Shown: piece after piece, positions 39,301 to 50,200 of the stretch | Layout of the letters: each line of letters opens with the position of its first letter | Position numbering within the stretch: position 1 is the stretch's first letter | Translations under genes and position numbers: made by a program | Source: Chionis minor | Taxonomy: Eukaryota; Chordata; Aves; Charadriiformes; Chionididae | NCBI GenBank assembly: GCA_013398295.1 | Contig: VZSF01008212.1 | Span: 124,001-188,000, forward strand | Length of the DNA: 64,000 nt | Direction: 5' to 3' | Notes under the pieces: model-generated | Told to the model about the DNA's origin: nothing | Seen by the model: only the letters and a program-made list of their open reading frames with translations | Databases searched by the model: none

Positions 39301-40301
39301 ATAAGAATTGGAGAAAATATGGGGGATGGAAAGCAGTAATGGAACACCAGGCATTTCTAGTGCACTGGGATTTTATCATAAGGATAACAAGTTGGTACTG
39401 TGTAAATTGGAAGTCAGCTTTATTGTAGAAAGTCTTTTTGCAGTTGAGGCCAAAAAAAAGTACCTAATTTGTCCTCAACTCATAGTGAGTGTCAAACACA
39501 CCCAACTGGCAAATGATATCTTAGTATTAAGGGTACAATCCATCTTATGTCTGCTCGGTAAATGGCTATGTTGCCCTTATGGCAGGTTTTTGTTGTTGAA
39601 TAGAAAAGAGCATGCACACACAGACACACATGCTCATAATTAATTAATTATTCTTTTTTTTAATAGGAGAAAGTAAGGGAGAGGTTTTTTTATAAAGGAA
39701 ACATTTAAAATTTAATATAATTTGGCAACACTGATGGAAATTATACAAAACAGTGCAATTTTGCAAGAAATAACTCTCACCGACTGTGACATTCCTTTTC
39801 TCTAGGGAGAGGGAAAGGAGTGACATGTGCAAGCACTTAAATCTCTGACTATGATTTCATGAGGATAAAAAGCTTAGATTCTTTTGACAAAAACTAGGCT
39901 ACTTTTTAATATATGTGATGTTTTATGAAACAACAAGTTTTGACTGAGTGCAAACCCAGAGAACTCAGGCACTGGGCTGACGTTTTAAGAGTGCTAAAAA
40001 CTTTTATTTGAAAAGACCTAAGGAGCTGCATGCTTTTGGAGGAATTTGGGAGGAGGCTAATCTATCATGAGTCCTCCAGAAGGCAACTCTGAAACACATT
40101 TATAGGGCAATAGGGACACTGGTAATTTATTAAACATGTTGATCTAAGGTGCGTTCATATTAGTAATTTTGTTCATCCAAAGATCCCAAACCCTCACTCT
40201 CTCTGTACTGACATACGTCACAGATCTGGTTCTCTGTTTCATCTTTTAGGGCTGGGACCCTTCTACCCTGAAGACTCAGAAGAACAACACAATAGTTCAG
40301 G

Positions 40302-40348
40302 GGGTCATAGATTTCTTCACCAAACCAAAGAAATTTAATCTATGACCC
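40302..40348. repeat. interrupted inverted repeat
   Basis: GGGTCATAGATTTCTT (40302-40317) pairs with AAGAAA (40328-40333) plus AATCTATGACCC (40337-40348). The second arm contains a few extra bases (about TTTAA) that would bulge, and the loop is about 10 nt. It could be the decayed end of a small inverted-repeat transposon or a chance hairpin. Confidence 0.8.
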
Positions 40349-43267
40349 ACTTTCCTTTATCATACAATAATATGAAATCACACAAGACATCAAAGCTCAT
40401 GCAGGGTACTCTAGACTCTTTCTTTCAGTGGTTGTAGCCAGATATAGTGACCAGATCAGTAATACCATGTAAGGTTAAGATTACCTAAACAATGGTAACA
40501 GAAATATCAATTATAAATATGAAAGTCCCAAAACTGGCACAAATGGGGAAAAAGTATTTAGGGATTGGTTGTTTATCTGGGAGAAGATCGAGGCAGAGAA
40601 CTGTACATGGAAGAGTGGAGAAATCACCACAGCCAGAGCAAGAAAATGAACCAAACACATTCTTCTAACTGACAGGAGTCGAACATGTCCCTGCAGTCAG
40701 CAGGACAGATTGGGGAGGTAGATTACTTCCCAAGGTAAACAAGAGAGTACCAGTATGGATGGTCAAAGCACTCTGGCATCACCCTGCAGGTGTCCATCCC
40801 AGGCCTGGTGGCATCAGTAGCTGCCCAACGCTTTCTAGGAGTGAGCTTCCAAGACGCTGCATCATATGGCTTGCTGGTCCCAGTCATGCTACGAATGTTT
40901 AAGTGGATGATAAGAATTGCTGAAGTTTGCCATCTTATGCTGGTAAGTAAAGCAATTTAAGTGAATGCCAGTCCTGGTGAAGATGCCTGTATTCCAGAAT
41001 GAACTTGAATGGTTCTCACTCCATTGCTCCTTCTGGGGCACAGTTCTCAGTAGAAGAGAAGGAGAGCTGTCTCAACAGAGTAGGACCTTTTGCTTATTTC
41101 TTTTGCTTGGCTTTTCTGGTGTCTTCTGGTTTATAGATGTCTGAAAGGAAAATGCACTTTCAAAAACTTAAAGACTTTGATTATCATTTGAAATTTGAAA
41201 TGCATAAACCTCAGGAAATCTAATTTTTCTTTGTCAATCCAAAAATGCTTTCTACGATGCATTCGCTACATCTTTCCAATTCTCCTACTAAGGTCCCAAG
41301 AGACAGGGCTTTAGTGCATTTCAGAAAGTTCCAGAGCTCATCAAAGTCACCAGTTGGGAAGATTTTCCTCTCAAAATTGAGTTTTTCTTTTCTTGCTGCT
41401 TTGACTGCATTTCTCCTTGTTGCTATTAAAGGAAATTTCCAGCAATCATGCAAAAGTTACAAACCAAAACTAGGACAGTGCTATACTGACAGTGATTATT
41501 TCAACAGAGCTAACAGACTATCTCCTACACAACGGTCTCCTATCCCAAAAGATTTACACTTTTCTTCACTTTCATTATCCTAAATAGTCTATCACTTCTC
41601 TGCATTCATGCCCATTAAATATTGGAAGACCTCTGTCATAGTTCCAGTAGCCATTAATCACTTGTCCAAGCTACCATATGTATGTTCCATTTCTAGGAAG
41701 TCAGTCTCTTTGTCTCTTTGGCTCTCTCATCATTATAATTTCTTTTCTCAACTATCCCACCAATAATTTACCTAGAAACAAGGTGTTCAGGAATGAATGC
41801 AGCGTTGCAGCACCGCTGTTTTGAAAGGGAATGTTATCACCCTGTTCTTTCATACAATGCCTTTTCTTATGACAAATAGATCTCCAGATCCTGTTATTTA
41901 TCCAGTGCAGGCAGCAGTGCATGACCTTTAAGCAAGCAAACTTCTGAAGAGAATACACTTCAGCACATGTGGACAGAATATTTTTCAATTATTTCATAGC
42001 AAAGCCTTTAGAATATGCAGGACTGAACCGAGTAGCTTTCTCTATGCATTCAGTTTTCAGTGACAAAACCACCATTATTTACACTGGCAAATAGTGCCGC
42101 AATTGCAGACACAACTTGAGATCATTTAAGTTGTCACAAAGCCTTTTTCTTTCTCATTACCTATCGTTTATGCATTTTATTCAGATTTCCAAGCATGCTC
42201 AGAGACTGCTGAGCACCAAGGCAAGATTTTGAAAAAAGTGAAGGTCTGTTCTTGCACATCTTGGTCAAAATATGCCCCTAACCATTTGCCATTCTGGAGA
42301 GCTTTTAGCTTTAGTTCTGTGCAGAACTTGTAATAAAACACAGTGCAGACCAAAGCTAAGAAGGGTCTCAGGTAGTAAAGAGAAGTCAACATCCAATCTG
42401 GATAGGAGTGTCTATCCAGATGGAGCTTCAAGCTCCTCCATCTGAGCATTTTTATCCCCCAGATATCACCAGCGATTACTGACCACGGCTGCTGCAGACC
42501 TCTTGTGAATTTTGTAGGTGGAAACCCTTTAAGATTCTGACTATTCAGTGGGGAAAGATGGTAAAATGGTGTGGAGAACAGACTTGCCTCCTCTGTTAGA
42601 TTTGGCAGGATACTTAGCTATTTCATCACCCTGAATTTAAATGCTGTCAATAACAAAATATTTGGCAAGACTTCTCTGGAATGATATCACATCCCAGAAA
42701 GCATGAAAACACAGAAAGACCAAGAACAGAAGAAAAAAATAACTACTTTTGGTTGCTTTCATTTCCTTTAACTTCAGTTTCTAAAAAAAATATTTTTTTT
42801 CTCTCCAAGTTTAGAAAATCTATGCATTTAGAAGTTTCTGATACAGCTGTTTCCTGCTATATAATCATCTCTGATGATGCCACATTCATTGTAAGGTAAC
42901 AAACAGTATTTTCCACTTACAACCATAAGAGATTTCCATTTAGAATATGAACTTCAGTCAAATATATCTTCTAAAAGCAGAAGTTATAGACTAATCCTGT
43001 AACTTCTGTCCTCCCTCAGGAGACACATGCACCTTCACAGCAGCGATTCATGCCATCTGCTGACAGGTGTCCAAGGCAGGCCAGACTGAGGCTTTCATCC
43101 TCTTTTAATTATTAGGAGGCCCTAGAGGCCTAAATTTTTAGAAGCCTATCACTGAGTGAGATGAATCTCAGTTTTATTCACGGCTGTTAGATATTTAGGA
43201 GCTCTACCAGCCTCTTCACAAAACTAAGGACAATGATGGACATGGCCTCGTGCCTGGGTATACGTGA

Positions 43268-43304
43268 ATATGTGCATGCATATATACATGTATGTATACA
43301 CACA
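43268..43304. repeat. 37-nt alternating purine-pyrimidine tract
   Basis: Strict purine/pyrimidine alternation, mixing AT, GT, GC and AC steps, runs from 43268 to 43304. It is a Z-DNA-prone low-complexity sequence rather than a pure microsatellite. Confidence 0.85.
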
Positions 43305-44534
43305 AATATGATCAGGAAGCACTAGAAACCCCATATTACACTGGAAAAATTGAGCCAGAGAGAGTTTACCATATTTCTTAGAGAAATTTAAGAAATGACT
43401 GCACAGCCAATACTAGCTCTAAGATCTTCTCAACTACCCACTGAACTATCCAGCTGTAGTTTGCTTCCCATGGCTGACTGCTATTCAGCTTGATATTTTA
43501 CGTGTGGAACTATTCATACTAGGGCTTTGAAATCAGTGGCCATGCACAGGGACTATAAAAGATTTAGCTAAATTCTATTAATTTATCTGCCCCAAAATCA
43601 ACAGTATGGTGGTTAAAAATCCTGAGAATTTATTAAGAGGGCTGCCAAGGGGGCTGCCAAAGTTTTGCTTCATTGCTAGCAGCTGTGCACTATTAAAGCT
43701 AGTCTAGATATCACCAACAAAACTATATTTATGTAGCAAATATTCCTAGCCTAAAAGAAAGGGTGTTTAGAGAGCACTCGAGAAAAAGGTTTTGGCACTC
43801 CTTTATTGTAATGGACAAGAATTCATAGGAGAAGCTTGTACTGACTCTATAAGATCAAAGGATTACTGTGATGTGCATGTGCTGCTTTCTTATGCAATGC
43901 TTCTTAGGTTGCACAAGGTAAAATTGTTAAACACAGTAATTGTTAGGACTTTTGTATAGCTCCATCTACAGAGTTAATGAACAGAGGAAGGAAGTAGTGC
44001 AGAGGGAAGGAAAATAAGAATGTGTTAACAGGGTTTGCTTCTGAAGTATTGGTACTTTGTAGAAGTCACACTTTGTAGAATTATTTCTATTTCATTATGT
44101 GTTTCACACTATACACTTTCAAACGAGCTGACAAAGGTAGCATAACAATGGGAAGAAGAAAGAATGTAAAACTAATAGCAGGCAACAAAATAAATCCTAA
44201 TGTGGGAATAAAATATTTCTCACCAAGTCACTTCCAATATTCAGAAGTTTAGACAGAAGTGATGAGGATAAGTGCAAGGATACCAACTCCAGAGATAAAA
44301 TAACGGTTGAGGTAATTTGATTCAGACTACACTTGCCCTTTATCTGCAAAAGAACAGATGCTCTAGCTAGTTCCAAATTATGAAACTGTAGCTTCAAAAC
44401 ACGTTCTTCTCTTCAGTAAGCAGATTTAAAATTAAAATTAGTGCCTCTATGTTGTATGCAAGTCAACTACTTTTTTCACAGGAAGAACACTCTCCCGTGC
44501 ATTCTATCAAGAAACAGGTTTCAGAAAATACATT

Positions 44535-44558
44535 TCACTCACAACAAGTTGTGAGTGA
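44535..44558. repeat. near-perfect palindrome (11-bp arms, 2-nt centre)
   Basis: TCACTCACAAC (44535-44545) and GTTGTGAGTGA (44548-44558) are exact reverse complements around AA. It could form a cruciform or act as a dimeric protein-binding site. No function is evident. Confidence 0.9.
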
Positions 44559-45514
44559 CCACTTGAAGGTAAAATAAGTTCTTTGCCATCATGCAGGTAG
44601 GGGTAACACTTATCAAAAAGCATAGAAACTCACAGCATTAAAAGAACATGCACAGTTCTCTCTCTGACTGATTTACAAGAAATTAACATATTTAGTATAA
44701 CTGGTTCCCTGACATATGACAGAGCATAATGTTGGCAATCCTAACCTAAACCACATGGTCAGTCACTCACTATAACAGGTTCTAAATTTTATTACCTAGT
44801 TCAGAAACAAAGCACAATGAAAATACTGATTTTTCCAAATTAAAAAAAAAAAAAAGCCAAAAAAACCCAAAAACCTTTTGATGTCCAGAAGAGGGGAAAA
44901 CCAAACACTACATCATTTATTCTTCGAATTCTAAATTTTTTCTTCAGATGGCATTATGTTTACTTTGAGAAACCTCAGCTTCCAGCTGACACAGAAGTTA
45001 TGAATGGAAAGCCATAGGAATTCTGCCACATTTCTTTCCTATTGCATCCATTAGGGTAGCAGGCGAGAGGCAGAGAGAAACAAAATATACTGTAGAATTT
45101 TGTGTCTTAATTGCTCAGTTTTAGTGTGAAATGGATTATATATACATTTATAAAATAAGCATTTTGGCTGGGGGAGGGTTGACAATTCCTGAAGGAATCG
45201 GTAAAGAATCACAAAAGATTCCTATAGTACAGTGTTACCTTAAAAGACATAGCCGTAATAATAAGCAGATCTAAATAGGCATGATGCTGCACAGTTTGCA
45301 TTTTCAAAACTTTTCCTTGTATAAAATTATATTTACCAATTTATAGACATGGCTCTAGTTTGTATCCACCCTGTACTTGTCCCACTGTGTCTACAGGAAC
45401 ATTATAATGACAGCAGCTTTATTTGGGGTGATATGAATAAGGGGAAACTGAAAAGTAGATCAATACTAATGCAAACACAGGGGAAAAAAAAATCTTAACC
45501 TCATATAACATTAC

Positions 45515-46010
45515 AGAAGTTGAATTAGAGTTGAAGGAGAAGTTGCTGATACAGATAACAGAACTAAAGGAATACACACACAAACAACAGCATTACCAGT
45601 GAAGTGGAGATGACCACTGGAAATCTTTCAAACTGTCAGGCAGAAAGATGAGAATACAGTGACAAATGAACTAAGCGTGACTGATTTCTGGAAAGAACAA
45701 TGGAAATGGGAGGCATCATATAACCCTTTGGCAAAGTAGATTGAAAAAAGGACATGTGAATGGAGTGATGTGATTAATCAAAGTGAAGTGCAGATCACAG
45801 AAGAGGAAGTTCAAAGAAGATTAAGAGAATTACCTAATTGGAAAGCACTCAGAAAGAGGACAGAATCACTGATGATCAGCTAACAAGCTTTAAAAACTAG
45901 TACCCTCAATTCAAAATACATATATGAGAAGCTAGGAAAAGATGTATTTAGCTAGATAATGGCAGGAAGGATTCAATCAATTAAAAAGATGGAAAATGTG
46001 TTACACTAGA
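45515..46010 (+). mobile_element. decayed non-CR1 LINE, copy B (R4/Dong-like, tentative)
   Basis: What is seen: one plus-strand frame from 45677 to about 46006 reads through with only three stops, at 45737, 45881 and 45953. It gives TDFWKEQW (45680-45703), then ITEEEVQRRLRELPNWKA ending at 45847, then IMAGRIQSIKK (45956-45988). The TAG stops at 45737 and 45953 fall where related LINE proteins have tryptophan (A-W-I and W-M..GR), so each could be a single TGG-to-TAG change. The linker DNA resembles copy A over about 60 bp, GTGCAGATCACAGAAGAGGA here against GTGCAGACCACAGATGAGGA there. Upstream, at about 45520-45600, is a Lys/Glu/Gln-rich frame of the kind that precedes this linker. By family knowledge this is the region between the N-terminal part and the reverse transcriptase core of an R4/Dong/Rex6-type LINE. 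The clade name is a recollection, not a search result. Confidence 0.55.
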
Positions 46011-47079
46011 ACAGGCTCACACGCGGGTTTGATGCTTCTAGAGAACGTCCACAACACAGGGATATCATAATGTATTGCCTGTCCCTTTAGAATGGGCCTA
46101 CATTAGGCCATGGACTAAAAAGGCTTTCCTGGCAGCTAAAAGCAAGTAAGGTTACCATAGCCATTGCAGAAACTTGATAATTTCTGGCGAACCAGTTCTT
46201 GTATAAGAGAAAGAGAGCCTGAGGAAAGAAGGCAGGCCTGCCAGCAGGGCAGAATAGCCTTTTCCAGGTAAAAAATAAATACACATTTCAAGACCTCACC
46301 GGAGGGGATTTCTCCAAATGTTTTGAAGCAGTCTTTAGATGAAATTTATCTGAGACCAGAAAAATAGGAATAGTGTGATAGATCATTTTGAGCAGGAGAA
46401 ATCTGGGGAAAGACATTTTTTGTACTTTATAAGACCAGTCAAAGCTGAGCTTATAACCCATCTGTGTCACAGTCACTCATTATTGTTTTATTATTTCCTT
46501 CTTCTATTCCCCTTTCTAGCTCAGCTTTCACTTTTTCTGTGTATTTCAACTCATTTTCCTTTTCTGCTGCAAATAACTGTCACCATGTGGTTCAGTAAGA
46601 ATGTTTCTCTGGCTCTGATTTAATAAACACCTATAAATTCAGCTATTTGTGTCAGATATTTTTTTTGATATGACAATACGGTTTTTTTATGAAGCTCTCA
46701 GAGTACTGCCAGCAGAATTCAAATTCTGCAGGACCAAAACATTTTGTTCAAATGTAGGGATCCAATACAACTTTCTAAATCTCATGTAGTCTCTTAGCTT
46801 TGTGAAGTCTTCCAGTTTTTCTCTTGAATATGCTTGCTCAGTTTATGCCTCACACATTAATAAAAACATCTGGGATGTTCCTGTTACTTACAGTCAGGAT
46901 ACACAATGTAGATATGTCTGAAAGTTTGTGGCTTTTGCTTTGAACTTGAAAACTTTGGGCAAATATCACTTTGTATCACTGTGCTAGAATCAAATTGAAT
47001 AGACTTCTGGTATCATCTTGAAAAAGCAGCATGTCAGATGATTAATTGTAATGCTGAAGACGCAGGAAAAAACCCTATG
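46011..47079. other. noncoding sequence, nothing recognised
   Basis: AT-rich DNA with T runs near 46659-46687. Short overlapping frames near 46087-46623 are featureless. Confidence 0.5.
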
Positions 47080-47200
47080 TGATTATTCATGTTGTCTTGA
47101 GCAAGTCATTAATCTTTCATTTGCAGCTGAGCAAACTGGAGATAATAGGTGGTCTGGATTCTGCAGAGGGCAAGTGTTATGAGGATGTAAATGGCAAGTA
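47080..47200 (+). mobile_element. MIR-like ancient SINE fragment
   Basis: GTTGTCTTGAGCAAGTCATTAATCTTTC-like sequence (47091-47118) is followed by CAAACTGGAGATAATA (47133-47148) and then GTTATGAGGATGTAAATGGC (47176-47195). This is the order of the MIR core and 3' region: 'TTGGGCAAGTCA', then 'AACTGGGGATAATA', then 'TTGTGAGGATTAAAT'. Strong divergence and an internal gap are expected for an element of amniote age. A chance match is possible. Confidence 0.5.
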
Positions 47201-47207
47201 TCTTTTT

Positions 47208-47227
47208 TTATTATTATTATTATTATT
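47208..47227. repeat. (TTA) microsatellite
   Basis: Six to seven TTA units following a run of T. It encodes a spurious poly-Ile on the minus strand and poly-Leu or poly-Tyr on the plus strand. It directly follows the MIR-like fragment, in the place where such SINEs often end in a simple repeat. Confidence 0.92.
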
Positions 47228-50200
47228 GCTACCAATTCACACACGGAATTTGGCAAGAAGTGAGAGGCTGCATTGCTGCTCAATTCCAATATAAAAAGTT
47301 CTGGCTGACTGACTACCTCAGAAACTATTCTTTTCTCATAGAATCTAGTGGCAGGAGGAAAACAAACAAAGGTAACAGTTCAGCCAACTCTAGTTAACTG
47401 GAATTCATTCAGGCAATCAGGTAGTCTTCAATTAGATGAATGTATGCAACACCTGGACTGATAATATTCTAAGCGTGTGCTCCTTACTACTTGCGAATCT
47501 GCAGAACAAATGTGAATAAATTTGAGCCTTCAAAATATTGCTGGGTTTTTTTTCTGACTAGCAAAGGATTAGTAAAAAGCAAGCAAAGGATAATGAAAAT
47601 AGCTTGCAGTGCTTTTTTGTTAATACAGATTAGCAGTAGGCATAACTCAAATACCTCTCCTCCTCTGCTCCAGAGCCAACTATCCCTGAAGTAGAGCAGC
47701 TTTGCTGCTTACACATGGATTTTGACAACTTCATCCCTACCTCCTCTCCACAGCACTGCCTCTCGTAGATATTCACATACCAAAGGAAGTGTGTGCATAA
47801 GCTTAGAAGATGTATTAAATCAGAATAGTCCAACGTCTTCTCTTCACTCAAAGCTGCCCAATATTAGAGCAGACCTTGCAGACCTCTTAGCAAAGAGCTA
47901 GTTCTAGGGACCTGCAGCTTTACACAGCCAGTCCCTTGTGAATTAGGCAACAGGAACACTAACAGACATTTGAAGGGAGTTTAGACATCCATGTTCTGGT
48001 TTCATCCCAAAAGCACTACAAACTCTGCATACATATCTCTGCACAGACTGGTTTTACATCAAGGTAACATCTCACACATTCAGTGTCCAACTGCTACTCC
48101 TTTTCTGTCCCACCGGTGTTTTACCAGGCGTGCTTCTGGTGCATTCAAATGAGGAGGCACTCCAAACCACTCCTCTGAGCAGTTTCCATGCACAAAATCC
48201 TCCAAGACCCATGGGTACAGACCCTCATAAGGAAACCTCTGTCAGTGGAGTTAAAGTGTAAGACATAATTCCTAAAACTCCAGATATCATCAGCTTAGAC
48301 CTGTGCTGCAGAAACACCAGACAGAGTTCTGGCCCTCTGTCCCTGCTCACAGGGCACAATGGCAAAAAATGCCATAATTCTGGCATCTCAGGACTGAGGG
48401 AGGTCTTGGTCTTGTTTTGTTTCCTGTTTACACTGAACAATATCACCTTCTTCTCCATCTCATTTTAGTTTAGTATCCCCACCATCTACAACTACCAACT
48501 GGCAGCATAATAATCAGGTCCCCATTAATTAAAGAGCAACAACCAGACCTATTACTACAGGAAAGCCAAGAGAAACGCTTACCCCAGAACTGGGTCTTCA
48601 GATAGTCTGGTGCATCAGCTACAGCGTCCTCCCAGCTGAGGTCAGGAAGACCTTTTTTTCCTGCTCACAGGATGCAACACAGCTGAAAACTGAAGCAGAG
48701 CCTTCCTGCCAGCCCTGAGCAGAGGAACGAGGAGGTATCAGTACATTCACACAAACTGATCTCAGAATGTGTCCAAAACGATGCAATTCCTAGGCTGCTT
48801 CAGCTTATTGCCTCCTGCAGTCTCTTCAGATTTAAGATTTGCTAATCAGAACATTGTCCACCATTAATTTAACTATGACAACAATTACTGGAAAGTGCAA
48901 ATTTAGAAAACAGGTTTCTTTCTCACAAAAATCCCTAGATTACCTAAACTTTAACATTAAATGACGTGTTGCTCTTAGTGCTCTGAAGGCAGCCCTTTGA
49001 TTTTTAGGTCATCTGAGAATACTGAAAATAAAGAGTTTCTTCTAAAATTGAGTGTTCTGTAGATTTCAAAGCTACTACAGATTTACACGGGCACAAATTA
49101 AAGCCAAATTTGGCTATCCATTTATCATTACTTACTGAGTTTATGGATGGCCTGGCTAATGTGATCCATGATTTATGACACGAAATATTGCTGTACATAG
49201 CCAAATATTCAGAATGCTTTGCAGTTATCACTGTGCTGCACGAATGGCAGGAACATTTCATCCAAGCCCAGACACAAAAATGAATCTGAATTCTCTGCCA
49301 AAGGAAAGAAGACAACTGCATTGTTTTCACCCCTTCCTAATAGATAATGTGTGCTTTTCCATTGTTGTCAAGCCTGCAAGTTAGCTGTGGCTATGTGAAT
49401 GAGGTCCTCTATGAAATACACTTTTGCATTATATACCACCCACCATCCCCAAAATTGCGTACCTACTAAAAGAGCAGTGCTTGTGGATGAAACCAAAGAC
49501 CTTTCTCATGCTGTTCTGTTTATCTATATTCCTATGTGGCTACTTACTCCTTAGCAATTTTCTTATCCTGGATGCTCCGGCAGTTTGTAGCAGTGGAAAG
49601 TCATGGGGCAAAACACATTGATTCCCAGCAACTTTCAACTGTAACACTGTCATACCTCCAGGTACGGCTCCTTTGAACAGACTCCATCAACTAACCAGCG
49701 TGGAAATGGTCCTCTGAGCGATGCGTAAAAGAGCACCCGTGGACTCTCATTCTGAGCTTTTGATTCTGGGGGGAAAAAGAATATTAATTATTAATAACGA
49801 GGAAAATACATTATTATTAAGGCTTCCTGCTAGTGATTTGATGTCTTATTTCTGGTGAGAGTTCACACAGATTTGTCTTACTTTGCAAGCAGATATTTAA
49901 GGAGAATATACACAAAATAGGTCAGTCATTCTTTGGTCTGTGCCCAGCTCTGTGTTGCAACTCTCTCTTGAAAAGCAAGAAAATGTAAATACCAGGTCTT
50001 TAAAAATTTGATTCCATTCTCTGTGGCCAGTTTGCGCTTTCAGGTGTCAATGAGACGTGACTGGTACAAACCAATACAGAAGTTTTAGCAGGCATGTCTG
50101 AAAATCCCTTCATTCCCATTATACTGGGTCCTTCTCTGCACTTTTATGTATTAGAGTTAGTGGTTATTCCTGCTAGACTGACTGTTTGCCATGCAGAGCA

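Larger units (their letters stand above)
39301..45514. other. AT-rich noncoding stretch with several palindromes
   Basis: No exon or transposable element recognised. Frames such as 41245-41583 on the plus strand (112 codons) and 42177-42449 on the minus strand (90 codons) have no domain, and the first overlaps a minus frame. It contains the inverted repeats at 40302-40348 and 44535-44558 and an alternating purine-pyrimidine tract at 43268-43304. Confidence 0.5.
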
